From the NCBI GenBank assembly GCA_015231665.1, contig JADGBD010000077.1, positions 1 through 8,348 on the forward strand: DNA of 8,348 nt, read 5' to 3'. The stretch is from Gammaproteobacteria bacterium (GTDB taxonomy: Bacteria > Pseudomonadota > Gammaproteobacteria > Chromatiales > Chromatiaceae). The translations under genes and the position numbers were made by a program. Positions 1-6,874 of the stretch are shown here, one piece after another. How positions within the stretch are numbered: position 1 is the first letter of the stretch; each line of letters opens with the position of its first letter. The notes beneath the pieces were generated by a model, which worked only from the letters and a program-made list of their open reading frames with translations, searched no databases and was not told the origin of the DNA.

Positions 1-135
1 TGGAGCGCCACACCGACATCCGCAAGAAGGGCGTGCTGCCCTGGCTGCGCCCGGACGCCAAGAGCCAGGTCACCCTGCGCTACGAGAACAACAAGCCCGT
101 GGGTATAGATGATTTTGGAGAGTCCGCAAGTGGAC

Positions 136-140
<5 letters not shown>
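1..140 (+). pseudogene. metK: metK fragment (S-adenosylmethionine synthetase), truncated at both ends
   Basis: The frame beginning at base 3 encodes 45 residues and stops at 138-140. Residues 1-36 contain the strongly conserved MetK block [13 protein letters not shown] followed by a V-G-I-D motif, which belongs to the middle of this roughly 390-residue enzyme (ATP + methionine to S-adenosylmethionine). In intact MetK the text after G-I-D continues with A-V-V-L-S-T-Q-H and then about 190 more residues, including the glycine-rich loop and C-terminal domain. Here it changes abruptly to D-F-G-E-S-A-S-G-R and a stop. The upstream half lies outside the window, so I cannot tell whether a start codon survives. 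MetK is normally essential, so I infer that this is a broken or duplicated copy and a complete metK exists elsewhere. A chimeric assembly is the alternative. Family identity is certain; pseudogene status is likely but rests on the missing second half. Confidence 0.82.
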
Positions 141-1234
<1,094 letters not shown>

Positions 1235-1235
<1 letters not shown>

Positions 1236-1251
1236 GAGCCCGACAGGCTCC
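1235..1251. terminator. short hairpin between convergent argB and the DUF4124 gene
   Basis: GGAGCC at 1235-1240 and GGCTCC at 1246-1251 form a six-pair GC-rich stem with a five-base loop, starting in the argB stop codon and ending four bases before the stop codon of the opposite gene. Its position between converging genes suits a bidirectional terminator. No run of T follows on either strand, so it does not meet the usual intrinsic-terminator definition. Confidence 0.35.
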
Positions 1252-1254
1252 CAG

Positions 1255-2187
1255 CTACTTCAGCTCGCGGAAGGCCTGCAGCAGCGCCTTGGCCTCAGCG
1301 CCCTGGCACTGCTTCTGGCCGGCGAGGCTGTCCTTGCACTGCAGGTCGAGGAAGAACTCCTCAGTGCCGTCGTCCTTCGTGTTGCGCGACACCGACAGGC
1401 TGATGTCGCTGTCCGTCGCCGGCGCCTTGGCCATGATGATGCTGGCGCCAGCCACGTCGATGGGGGTGGATGAGCGCTCACGCACGAACCGCTCCACCTT
1501 GCGCCACAACTCGTCACAATCCAGCTCGCACAGCAGCAGATTCTCCAGCTGCACCGCCGCCGGGCCTTGCTCGGCCTGCTCCACCACCTGATCCTTGTTG
1601 GCCTGGGGGTTCTTCAGCAGGCGGTAGCGTGACAGGTCCTGGGCATAGCTGGTGCGAATCTCCTGCTTCTGCTGCTCCAGACCCATGATGTCCTGGTAGT
1701 AACGTTTGATCTGGGCTTCGAGCTTATCGATCTCCTCCTGGGCCTTTTTCGCCGGCTTGGCACCGGCATTGGCCTTCATCCGCCCGAGCCGCTCCTGACC
1801 GTAGCGCAGGCTGGTGCGGAGGATTTTGATCCGCGCGTCCACCGCCTTGAGCTTGCCGTCGCGGGTGAGAATGATGTCGTCCTCGTGCTGGTAAGTGGAC
1901 AGCAGCAACTCATCCTTTTGCTTCTGCTCCTCGGCCAGACGCTTCTGCTCCTGGCGGCGGCGCTCCAACTCGGCCTCGCGCGCGACTTCCTCGGGGGTCT
2001 TGGCCCGCCCCGTGCTCTCCACCACCATGCCACGCTCATCCAGTTGCTTGCGCTCGTGCTGGGCCTCTGAGGGCGGCACCTTGTCAGAAAAGAAGACATT
2101 GCCATTCTCGTCCACCCAACGATAGAGCTTGGCCGCTTCGGCGTTGCCGGCCAGCAGACAAATAATCAGCAGGGGTATCAAGCGCAT
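1255..2187 (-). CDS. exported DUF4124-domain protein with long coiled coil, function unknown
   Basis: This 310-residue protein starts with a signal peptide (hydrophobic segment in residues 4-13, likely cleavage after A-E-A near 18). A short DUF4124 domain follows (residues 19-40, K-L-Y-R-W-V-D-E-N-G with F-S-D-K-V-P-P), a beta module common in exported gammaproteobacterial proteins. Residues 65-190 are rich in E, K, R and Q with heptad-like spacing and should form one or two helical coiled coils. The C-terminal 90 residues hold two cysteine pairs, C220/C224 (CELDC) and C284/C294, which could form disulfides in the periplasm. The frame extends 44 codons upstream, but ATG 2187 is chosen because a signal peptide begins there and GAGGA sits eight bases ahead. 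Cys10 is not in a lipobox, so a lipoprotein is unlikely. I know no biochemical role for this architecture. It converges on argB and diverges from the DsrE-like gene. Confidence 0.85.
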   Translation of the reverse strand: MRLIPLLIICLLAGNAEAAKLYRWVDENGNVFFSDKVPPSEAQHERKQLDERGMVVESTGRAKTPEEVAREAELERRRQEQKRLAEEQKQKDELLLSTYQHEDDIILTRDGKLKAVDARIKILRTSLRYGQERLGRMKANAGAKPAKKAQEEIDKLEAQIKRYYQDIMGLEQQKQEIRTSYAQDLSRYRLLKNPQANKDQVVEQAEQGPAAVQLENLLLCELDCDELWRKVERFVRERSSTPIDVAGASIIMAKAPATDSDISLSVSRNTKDDGTEEFFLDLQCKDSLAGQKQCQGAEAKALLQAFRELK

Positions 2188-2195
2188 GGTCAGAT

Positions 2196-2200
2196 TCCTC
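2196..2200 (-). promoter_or_regulatory. ribosome binding site fixing the DUF4124 protein start
   Basis: Read on the minus strand this is GAGGA, separated by eight bases from ATG 2187-2185. An alternative ATG (2202-2200) five codons upstream overlaps this site, and the start of the longest open frame (2319) would place 44 uncharged, non-signal residues in front of a typical signal peptide. The site therefore selects the 310-residue product. Confidence 0.6.
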
Positions 2201-2313
2201 ATATTGTCAGGCCTCACAATGGCAAGGCATTCAAGGGGGCTGGAGCAATCCTGCCAGTTTGTCGCGGGGTTGGCCAGCGTCCTTTCAACACCCATACCCT
2301 GATAGGATTGTGC

Positions 2314-2343
2314 TTGCACTGGCGGGCAAAAGCGGACTATTTT
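2314..2343 (+). promoter_or_regulatory. candidate sigma-70 promoter for the DsrE-like gene
   Basis: TTGCAC at 2314-2319 and TATTTT at 2338-2343 are separated by 18 bp and resemble -35 and -10 hexamers at acceptable spacing. Transcription would start near 2350 and leave a leader of about 75 nt before ATG 2426, which has a good AGGAG at 2414-2418. The hexamers are imperfect. I see no clear minus-strand promoter for the DUF4124 gene, and nothing else recognisable, in the 238-bp gap at 2188-2425. Confidence 0.28.
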
Positions 2344-2425
2344 AGCCCTGCGCCGATAGCAGCCTTCCTCGGGTCGCAGACTTTAGCATTCAAAACAATA
2401 ACTTTCATTATTTAGGAGTGTCATC

Positions 2426-2929
2426 ATGAGCCAAAACAACAGCATTCAGATCAAAACCAGCCAGATCAAGATCCTCGGCCTGCTTGCCCTGGCCCTGCTC
2501 AGCCTGTTCGCCCTCGGCAATGTCCAGGCCGAGGCGACCAAGCAGAAGGTGGTCTATCACATCAACAACGACAACCCCAAATATCTCGCCGGGGCCCTGG
2601 GCAACATCCAGAATCACATCAACGCGGTAGGCAAGGACAATCTGGAACTGCGGGTAGTGCTGCACGGCAACGGCCTGTCGCTGCTGCTCTATCCGGATGC
2701 GCTCAAGAACACCAAGCTGCAGCAGGCCAATGCGACCGAGGAGATGCAGGCCAAGATCAGCGGCCTCAAGGACCAGGGCATCAGCTTCAAGATCTGCGCC
2801 AATACCCTGAAGAGCAAAAACATCGCCGAAACCGATCTGTACGACTTCAGCAAGGCCGACCTGGTGCCCAGCGGCGTGGCCGAGCTAGCGATCCTGCAGG
2901 GCCAGGGGTTTGCCTACGTCAAGCCCTGA
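2426..2929 (+). CDS. exported DsrE/DsrF-like family protein
   Basis: The 167-residue product has an N-terminal export signal: a lysine-containing stretch to residue 15, a hydrophobic core at about 16-31 (ILGLLALALLSLFAL), and a likely cleavage after N-V-Q-A at 35 or two residues later. The mature part matches the DsrE-like fold: V-V-Y-H-I-N-N-D strand at 42-49, a helix with L-G-N-I-Q-N-H, L-R-V-V-L-H-G-N-G-L at 75-84, a G-I-S-F-K-I-C-A-N-T-L strand and turn at 118-128, then V-P-S-G-V-A-E-L-A-I-L-Q-G-Q-G-F-A-Y at 147-164. Cys124 is the only cysteine and lies where DsrE-family sulfur carriers place theirs. Known members (DsrE, TusD) are cytoplasmic and relay persulfide sulfur. I infer a periplasmic sulfur or redox role for this exported version, but the substrate is unknown. 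The start has AGGAG at 2414-2418, seven bases from ATG. It appears monocistronic and is followed at once by a palindromic repeat. Confidence 0.86.
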   Translation: MSQNNSIQIKTSQIKILGLLALALLSLFALGNVQAEATKQKVVYHINNDNPKYLAGALGNIQNHINAVGKDNLELRVVLHGNGLSLLLYPDALKNTKLQQANATEEMQAKISGLKDQGISFKICANTLKSKNIAETDLYDFSKADLVPSGVAELAILQGQGFAYVKP

Positions 2930-2936
2930 GCCATTC

Positions 2937-3045
2937 GGGACGCAGAGAACGCGGAGAAGCGCAGAGTACGCAGAGGTTTGAATTTTTTCCCACAAGCACT
3001 TCCTATCTCTGCGATCTCCGCGCTCCTTTGCGCTCTCTGCGTCCC
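2937..3045. repeat. 109-bp CGCAGAG-type imperfect palindrome
   Basis: Arms of 39 bases at 2937-2975 and 3007-3045 are reverse complements at 32 of 39 positions; the outermost 12 bases (GGGACGCAGAGA) pair perfectly. The loop is 31 nt (2976-3006) and AT-rich. Each arm is itself built of CGCAGAG or CGCGGAG units spaced about 9-11 bases apart, giving short internal direct repeats. The element starts eight bases after the DsrE-like stop codon and fills most of the gap to convergent sthA. Transcribed from either side it would fold into a very long hairpin, so it may help block read-through. From memory, ACGCAGAG-rich palindromes are a widespread intergenic repeat in environmental proteobacteria, so I treat it as a repetitive element of unknown mobility. 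Confidence 0.78.
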
Positions 3046-3050
3046 CTCAT

Positions 3051-3068
3051 CCCGAGCAAGCGCTCGGG
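3051..3068 (-). terminator. GC-rich hairpin downstream of sthA
   Basis: CCCGAGC at 3051-3057 and GCTCGGG at 3062-3068 form a perfect seven-pair stem with a four-base loop, 12 bases beyond the sthA stop codon in the direction of its transcription. No T-run follows on the minus strand. It is plausible as a weak terminator or transcript-end stabiliser working with the adjacent long palindrome. Confidence 0.38.
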
Positions 3069-3080
3069 GCTCCCAGGTTT

Positions 3081-4469
3081 TCAGCGCAGCCGGTTGAGCC
3101 CGTAGAGGGCGGCTACCCGGTAGGCTTCGGCCATGGTGGGGTAGTTGAAGGTGGTGTTGGTGAAGTAGCGCAGGCTGTTGCCACTGCCCGGCTGGGCCAT
3201 GATGGCCTGACCGATATGGAGGATTTCCGAGGCCTCCTCGCCGAAGCAGTGGATGCCGAGGATTTCCAGCGTCTCGCGGTGAAACAGGATCTTCAGCACC
3301 CCGACATTGCGCCCGGCGATCTGCGCCCGCGCCAGGTTCTTGAACTCGGCCCGGCCGACCTCGTAGGGAATGTTTTGCTCGGTCAGTTCGCGCTCGGTGC
3401 GGCCGAGGCAGCTGATCTCCGGGCTGGTATAGATGCCGGTGGGGACCTCGTCCACCAAACGCCAGTCCGGTTCACCATCGGCGATCAGGGCACCGACGAA
3501 GCGGCCCTGATCATAGCCGGCGCTGGCCAGGGCCGGCGGGCCGATGACATCGCCCACCGCATAGATGTGGCGCTGGGCGGTACGAAATTCCTTGTCTACC
3601 TCGATCTGGCCGCGGTGATTGATGCCTATGCCCAGGGCCTCCAGACCCAATTCATCGGTGTTGCCGGTGCGGCCATTGGCCCAGAGCAGCACGTCGGAGC
3701 GCACCCGCTTGCCTGAGGCCAGCTCCAGCACCACCTCATCCTCCTGCATCTGCACCGCGCTCATTTCCTCGCCGTGCATCAGCACCACCCCCTGCTCGCG
3801 CAGGTGGTAGCTGAGGGCATCGGTGATCTCCTGATCGAGGAAAGAGAGCAGGCGGTCGCGGGTGTTGACCAGATTCACCCGCACGTCCAGGTTGGCGAAG
3901 ATGGAGGCGTACTCGCAGCCGATGACCCCGGCGCCGTAGATGGTCACCCGGCGTGGTGTATGGTCAAGGGCCAGCACCGTGTCGCTGTCGAGGATGCGCG
4001 GCTGGCTAAAGTCCAGCTCCGGCGGCCGATAGGGGCGCGAGCCGGTGGCGATGACGAAATGATCGGCGCTGATGCGCTCCTCGCCGCCGTTGCGGTCGCG
4101 CACCAGCAGGCTATTAGCATCGCTGAAGCTTGCCTCACCCTGGAGCAGGTCCACCCGGTTGTTGGCGTAAAAGCGCTGGCGCACCTGGACCTGGCGATTG
4201 ATCACCTCGTCGGCACCGCGCATCAGCTGCGGCCAGGTGATCTCCAACCGGCCGGCGCAACCCTCGAACAGGGGGTGATGACGGTAGTCCGCCAACAGCT
4301 GGACGCTGTGGCGCAGGGTTTTACTGGGGATGGTGCCGCGATGGGTGCAATTGCCCCCCAAACGCGGCTCGCGCTCCACCACCGCCACCTGCAAGTCGCG
4401 CTTGGCCAGCTTCATCGCCGCACCCTCGCCGGCAGGGCCCGAACCTATTACCACCACCTCATAGTGCAT
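3081..4469 (-). CDS. sthA: soluble pyridine nucleotide transhydrogenase (SthA/UdhA)
   Basis: This cytoplasmic flavoprotein transfers hydride between NADPH and NAD+, mainly to dispose of excess NADPH. The 462 residues match the family length (E. coli 466). Visible features are the FAD motif G-S-G-P-A-G at 9-14, Glu32 closing that fold, [10 protein letters not shown] at 41-50, A-T-G-S-R-P at 141-146, a nucleotide motif G-A-G-V-I-G at 179-184, A-V-G-D-V at 304-308 and an interface domain ending [11 protein letters not shown] at 441-451. Two changes separate it from dihydrolipoamide dehydrogenase: Thr46 replaces the second redox cysteine, and Tyr443 replaces the catalytic histidine of the H-P-T motif. 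Both are typical of SthA and argue for transhydrogenase. Starts three codons (GTG) or two codons (ATG) upstream are open, but GAGG lies eight bases before ATG 4469. The gene stands alone, divergent from the secretion operon. Confidence 0.95.
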   Translation of the reverse strand: MHYEVVVIGSGPAGEGAAMKLAKRDLQVAVVEREPRLGGNCTHRGTIPSKTLRHSVQLLADYRHHPLFEGCAGRLEITWPQLMRGADEVINRQVQVRQRFYANNRVDLLQGEASFSDANSLLVRDRNGGEERISADHFVIATGSRPYRPPELDFSQPRILDSDTVLALDHTPRRVTIYGAGVIGCEYASIFANLDVRVNLVNTRDRLLSFLDQEITDALSYHLREQGVVLMHGEEMSAVQMQEDEVVLELASGKRVRSDVLLWANGRTGNTDELGLEALGIGINHRGQIEVDKEFRTAQRHIYAVGDVIGPPALASAGYDQGRFVGALIADGEPDWRLVDEVPTGIYTSPEISCLGRTERELTEQNIPYEVGRAEFKNLARAQIAGRNVGVLKILFHRETLEILGIHCFGEEASEILHIGQAIMAQPGSGNSLRYFTNTTFNYPTMAEAYRVAALYGLNRLR

Positions 4470-4477
4470 CTGCATCA

Positions 4478-4481
4478 CCTC
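4478..4481 (-). promoter_or_regulatory. ribosome binding site deciding the sthA start
   Basis: On the minus strand the bases read GAGG, eight bases before ATG 4469-4467. The upstream in-frame GTG (4478-4476) overlaps this site and ATG 4475-4473 lies only two bases from it, so neither is well placed. The chosen start gives a protein beginning directly with the first strand of the FAD-binding fold. Confidence 0.6.
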
Positions 4482-4531
4482 GATTCTGGGTAGGGCTCTA
4501 GACTACGGCGATGGGGCCAGCAGCGCCACCC

Positions 4532-4564
4532 CCGGATTGCGCTGCGGTCCATCCGAGCTACGCC
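4532..4564. repeat. degenerate REP-like palindromic repeat
   Basis: CGGAT at 4533-4537 and ATCCG at 4551-4555 flank TGCGCTGCGGTCC, followed by AGCTACGCC. The whole resembles, from memory, the gammaproteobacterial intergenic repeat of the form CGGATTACGCTGCGCTAATCCG followed by an AGCTACG-like tail. The stem is only five perfect pairs here, so this would be a decayed copy. It sits in the divergent gap between sthA and the secretion operon. The identification rests on resemblance only. Confidence 0.4.
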
Positions 4565-4600
4565 CCAACAAGACCTATCCCCATGGTGCAGAAAGTGCTT

Positions 4601-4620
4601 TGATCAGGATTTATGATCAG
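4601..4620. promoter_or_regulatory. pair of TGATCAG sites upstream of the secretion operon, possible operator
   Basis: TGATCAG occurs at 4601-4607 and again at 4614-4620, 13 bp apart start to start. Each contains the self-complementary TGATCA, so the pair is both a direct repeat and an inverted repeat. It lies about 90 bp before the exporter start, in the AT-richer part of the gap. A possible -10 element TATAGT occurs at 4669-4674, without a good -35 hexamer, which would suit an activator-dependent promoter. I recognise no regulator with this site. Nothing else in the 240-bp gap (4470-4709) is identifiable beyond the REP-like repeat. Confidence 0.3.
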
Positions 4621-4709
4621 CCTTAGCTGCGCGTCCTAAAATCTGGTGAATTCTGCTTTTTCCTGTCGTATAGTCACCCCGCCACCTACTCAAACAAGCA
4701 GAACAACAC

Positions 4710-6869
4710 GTGAGCGAGACCAGTACGGAATCCGAACCGGCGGAGGGCAGCCCAACAGCATACGATCCGCTGATGGAGTGCCTGATCACCCTGACCAAGC
4801 TGCAGCATCGACCCTATTCGCGGGATGCCCTCAGCTCGGGCCTGCCGTTGGTGAACAATTGCCTGACCCCCAGCCTGTTCGTCCGCGCTGCTGCGCGCGC
4901 CGGGCTCACGGCCAAGATCGTGCGCCGACCGATCCCCAAGATCTCCAACTTCGTCCTGCCTGCGGTTCTCATCCTCAAGGACAACCAGGCGGTGATCATG
5001 CACCGCATCGATGACGACAAGGAGCGCATCTGGATCACCAACCCCGAGACCGGCATGGGTACGCGGATCATGCACCGCGCCGAGCTGGAGGCGGAATACA
5101 GCGGCATCGCCATCTTCGTCCAGCCGGAGTTTGTCTATGACGACCGCACCCGCGCCCCCGTGGCCGCCGTTGGCCGCCACTGGTTCTGGAGCGTGCTCGG
5201 GGACTCCTGGCGAATCTACCGCGATGTGCTGGTGGCATCCCTGCTGATCAACATCTTCGCCCTGGCCAGTCCCCTGTTCATGATGAATGTCTACGACCGG
5301 GTGGTGCCGAACAACGCCGAGGAAACCCTCTGGGTGCTGGCCATCGGCATCACCACGGTCTATGTGTTCGACATCCTGATCAAGATGCTGCGCGGCTACT
5401 TCATCGACGTGGCGGGCAAGAAGACCGACATTCGCGTCTCCTCGGCGATCTACGAGCGGGTGATGGGGATCAAAATGTCCGCCCGGCCGTCCTCGGTGGG
5501 TGCCTTCGCCAACAACCTGCGCGAGTTTGAGGCGGTGCGGGATTTCATCACCTCGGCAACCATCACCACCCTGATCGACCTGCCCTTCATCATCATCTTT
5601 CTGGTGGTGATCAACTGGATCGGCGGCCCCCTGGTGCTGGTCCCGGCGGTGACCATCCCGCTGATCGTGATCTACGCCCTGCTGGCGCAAAAGCCGCTGC
5701 GCCAGGCCACTGAGAACACCTTTCGCGCCTCGGCGCAGAAAAACGCCACCCTGATCGAGAGCCTCACCGGCATAGAGACGGTCAAGTTCCTCGGCGCCGA
5801 AGGGCCGCTGCAGCGCAAGTGGGAGCAGGCGGTGGCACACATTGCCCGCTGGAGCACCAAGTCACGGCTGATTTCCTCGTCCACGGTCAACTTCGCCGCA
5901 GCGATGCAGCAACTCACCACCGTCGGCATAGTGGTTTTCGGCGTCTATCTGATCATCGCCGGCGAGCTGAGCATGGGCGGGCTGATTGCCTGCGTCATCC
6001 TCACCGGCCGCACCATGGCGCCCATGGGTCAGGTGGCCAATCTGTCCACCCGCTACTTCCAGGCGCGCACCGCGCTCAGCAGCCTCAACGAGATCATGCA
6101 ACTGCCGGTGGAGCGCCCCGCCGGCAGCTCCTTCCTCAGCCGTCCCAAGCTCACCGGCAACATCGAGTTCGACAACGTCGGCTTCACCTACCCGGGCCAG
6201 GACAACCCCAGCCTGCGCGGCATCAACTTCCGCATCAAGCAGGGCGAGCGGGTCGGCATCATCGGCCGCATCGGCTCGGGCAAGACCACCATCAACAAGC
6301 TGATCCAGGGCATGTACCACGCCAGCGAGGGCGCGGTGCGGGTGGACGGCACCGACATCCGCCAGATCGACCCCGCCGACGTGCGCCGCAACATCGGCTA
6401 TGTGCCCCAGGACATCACCCTGTTCTTCGGCTCGGTGCGGGAGAACATCACCTACGGCGCGCCCTACATGGACGATGCCAGCGTGCTGCGGGCGGCGCAG
6501 ATCGCCGGCGTCACCGATTTTGTTGACCGCCATCCGCTGGGCTTCGACATGCCCGTGGGCGAGCGCGGCGAGCGCCTCTCCGGCGGCCAGCGTCAGGCTG
6601 TGGCGGTGGCCCGCGCCCTGCTCACCGACCCCAGCATCCTGCTGCTGGACGAGCCGAGCAACTCCATGGACAACACCTCGGAAGAGCTGGTGCGCGCCCA
6701 GCTGCGCAAGATCATGCAGGACAAGACCCTGATCGTCGTCACCCACCGCGCCTCCCTGCTGGAGCTGGTGGATCGGCTGATCATCATCGACAAGGGCCGG
6801 CTGGTGGCCGATGGACCCAAGGAAAAGGTACTCGAGGCCCTGCGTGAGGGCCGGATCGGCATGGGCTAA
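4710..6869 (+). CDS. type I secretion ABC transporter, permease/ATPase with degenerate C39 domain (LapB/LssB type)
   Basis: This is the inner-membrane energy component of a type I secretion system, 719 residues. Residues 17-140 form a C39 peptidase-like domain. By hand alignment D-P-L-M-E-C-L (19-25) matches the peptidase D-C-G-x-A-C-L, placing Pro20 at the catalytic cysteine, and the usual D-P-x-x-G reads N-P-E-T-G at 111-115, so cleavage is not expected. Such inactive domains dock the substrate. About six membrane segments lie at 172-192, 206-226, 284-303, 306-326 and two between 395 and 440. The ATPase domain has Walker A G-R-I-G-S-G-K-T-T (519-527), Q-loop Gln567, signature L-S-G-G-Q (623-627), Walker B L-L-L-D-E (644-648) and H-loop His679. 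The start is GTG with no convincing ribosome site. The next in-frame start, ATG 4773, would cut into the C39-like domain, so I keep GTG. The family exports large repeat-containing adhesins without proteolysis; the substrate here is unknown. Confidence 0.94.
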   Translation: MSETSTESEPAEGSPTAYDPLMECLITLTKLQHRPYSRDALSSGLPLVNNCLTPSLFVRAAARAGLTAKIVRRPIPKISNFVLPAVLILKDNQAVIMHRIDDDKERIWITNPETGMGTRIMHRAELEAEYSGIAIFVQPEFVYDDRTRAPVAAVGRHWFWSVLGDSWRIYRDVLVASLLINIFALASPLFMMNVYDRVVPNNAEETLWVLAIGITTVYVFDILIKMLRGYFIDVAGKKTDIRVSSAIYERVMGIKMSARPSSVGAFANNLREFEAVRDFITSATITTLIDLPFIIIFLVVINWIGGPLVLVPAVTIPLIVIYALLAQKPLRQATENTFRASAQKNATLIESLTGIETVKFLGAEGPLQRKWEQAVAHIARWSTKSRLISSSTVNFAAAMQQLTTVGIVVFGVYLIIAGELSMGGLIACVILTGRTMAPMGQVANLSTRYFQARTALSSLNEIMQLPVERPAGSSFLSRPKLTGNIEFDNVGFTYPGQDNPSLRGINFRIKQGERVGIIGRIGSGKTTINKLIQGMYHASEGAVRVDGTDIRQIDPADVRRNIGYVPQDITLFFGSVRENITYGAPYMDDASVLRAAQIAGVTDFVDRHPLGFDMPVGERGERLSGGQRQAVAVARALLTDPSILLLDEPSNSMDNTSEELVRAQLRKIMQDKTLIVVTHRASLLELVDRLIIIDKGRLVADGPKEKVLEALREGRIGMG

Positions 6870-6874
6870 ACGAG

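Noticed and set aside
2158..2160. Cys10 of the DUF4124 protein as a lipoprotein cysteine
   Set aside because: The residues before it (L-L-I-I) do not form a lipobox and the preceding segment is too short for a lipoprotein signal.
2188..2319. N-terminal 44-residue extension of the DUF4124 protein
   Set aside because: It would bury a typical signal peptide inside the protein, while a well-spaced GAGGA precedes ATG 2187.
2309..2320. Small inverted repeat GTGC-TT-GCAC in the divergent gap
   Set aside because: A four-base stem is expected by chance in this much sequence.
3108..4469. Dihydrolipoamide dehydrogenase or mercuric reductase as the identity of the sthA product
   Set aside because: Thr46 replaces the second redox cysteine and Tyr443 the catalytic histidine, as in SthA.
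3216..4493. Plus-strand open frames of up to 239 codons opposite sthA
   Set aside because: They are antisense shadows of a clearly conserved flavoprotein in GC-rich DNA, with no domain and no start context.
4686..5840. Minus-strand open frame of 384 codons opposite the ABC transporter
   Set aside because: Its H/D/G/V-rich composition is what antisense frames of GC-rich genes produce; the plus strand has full ABC motifs.
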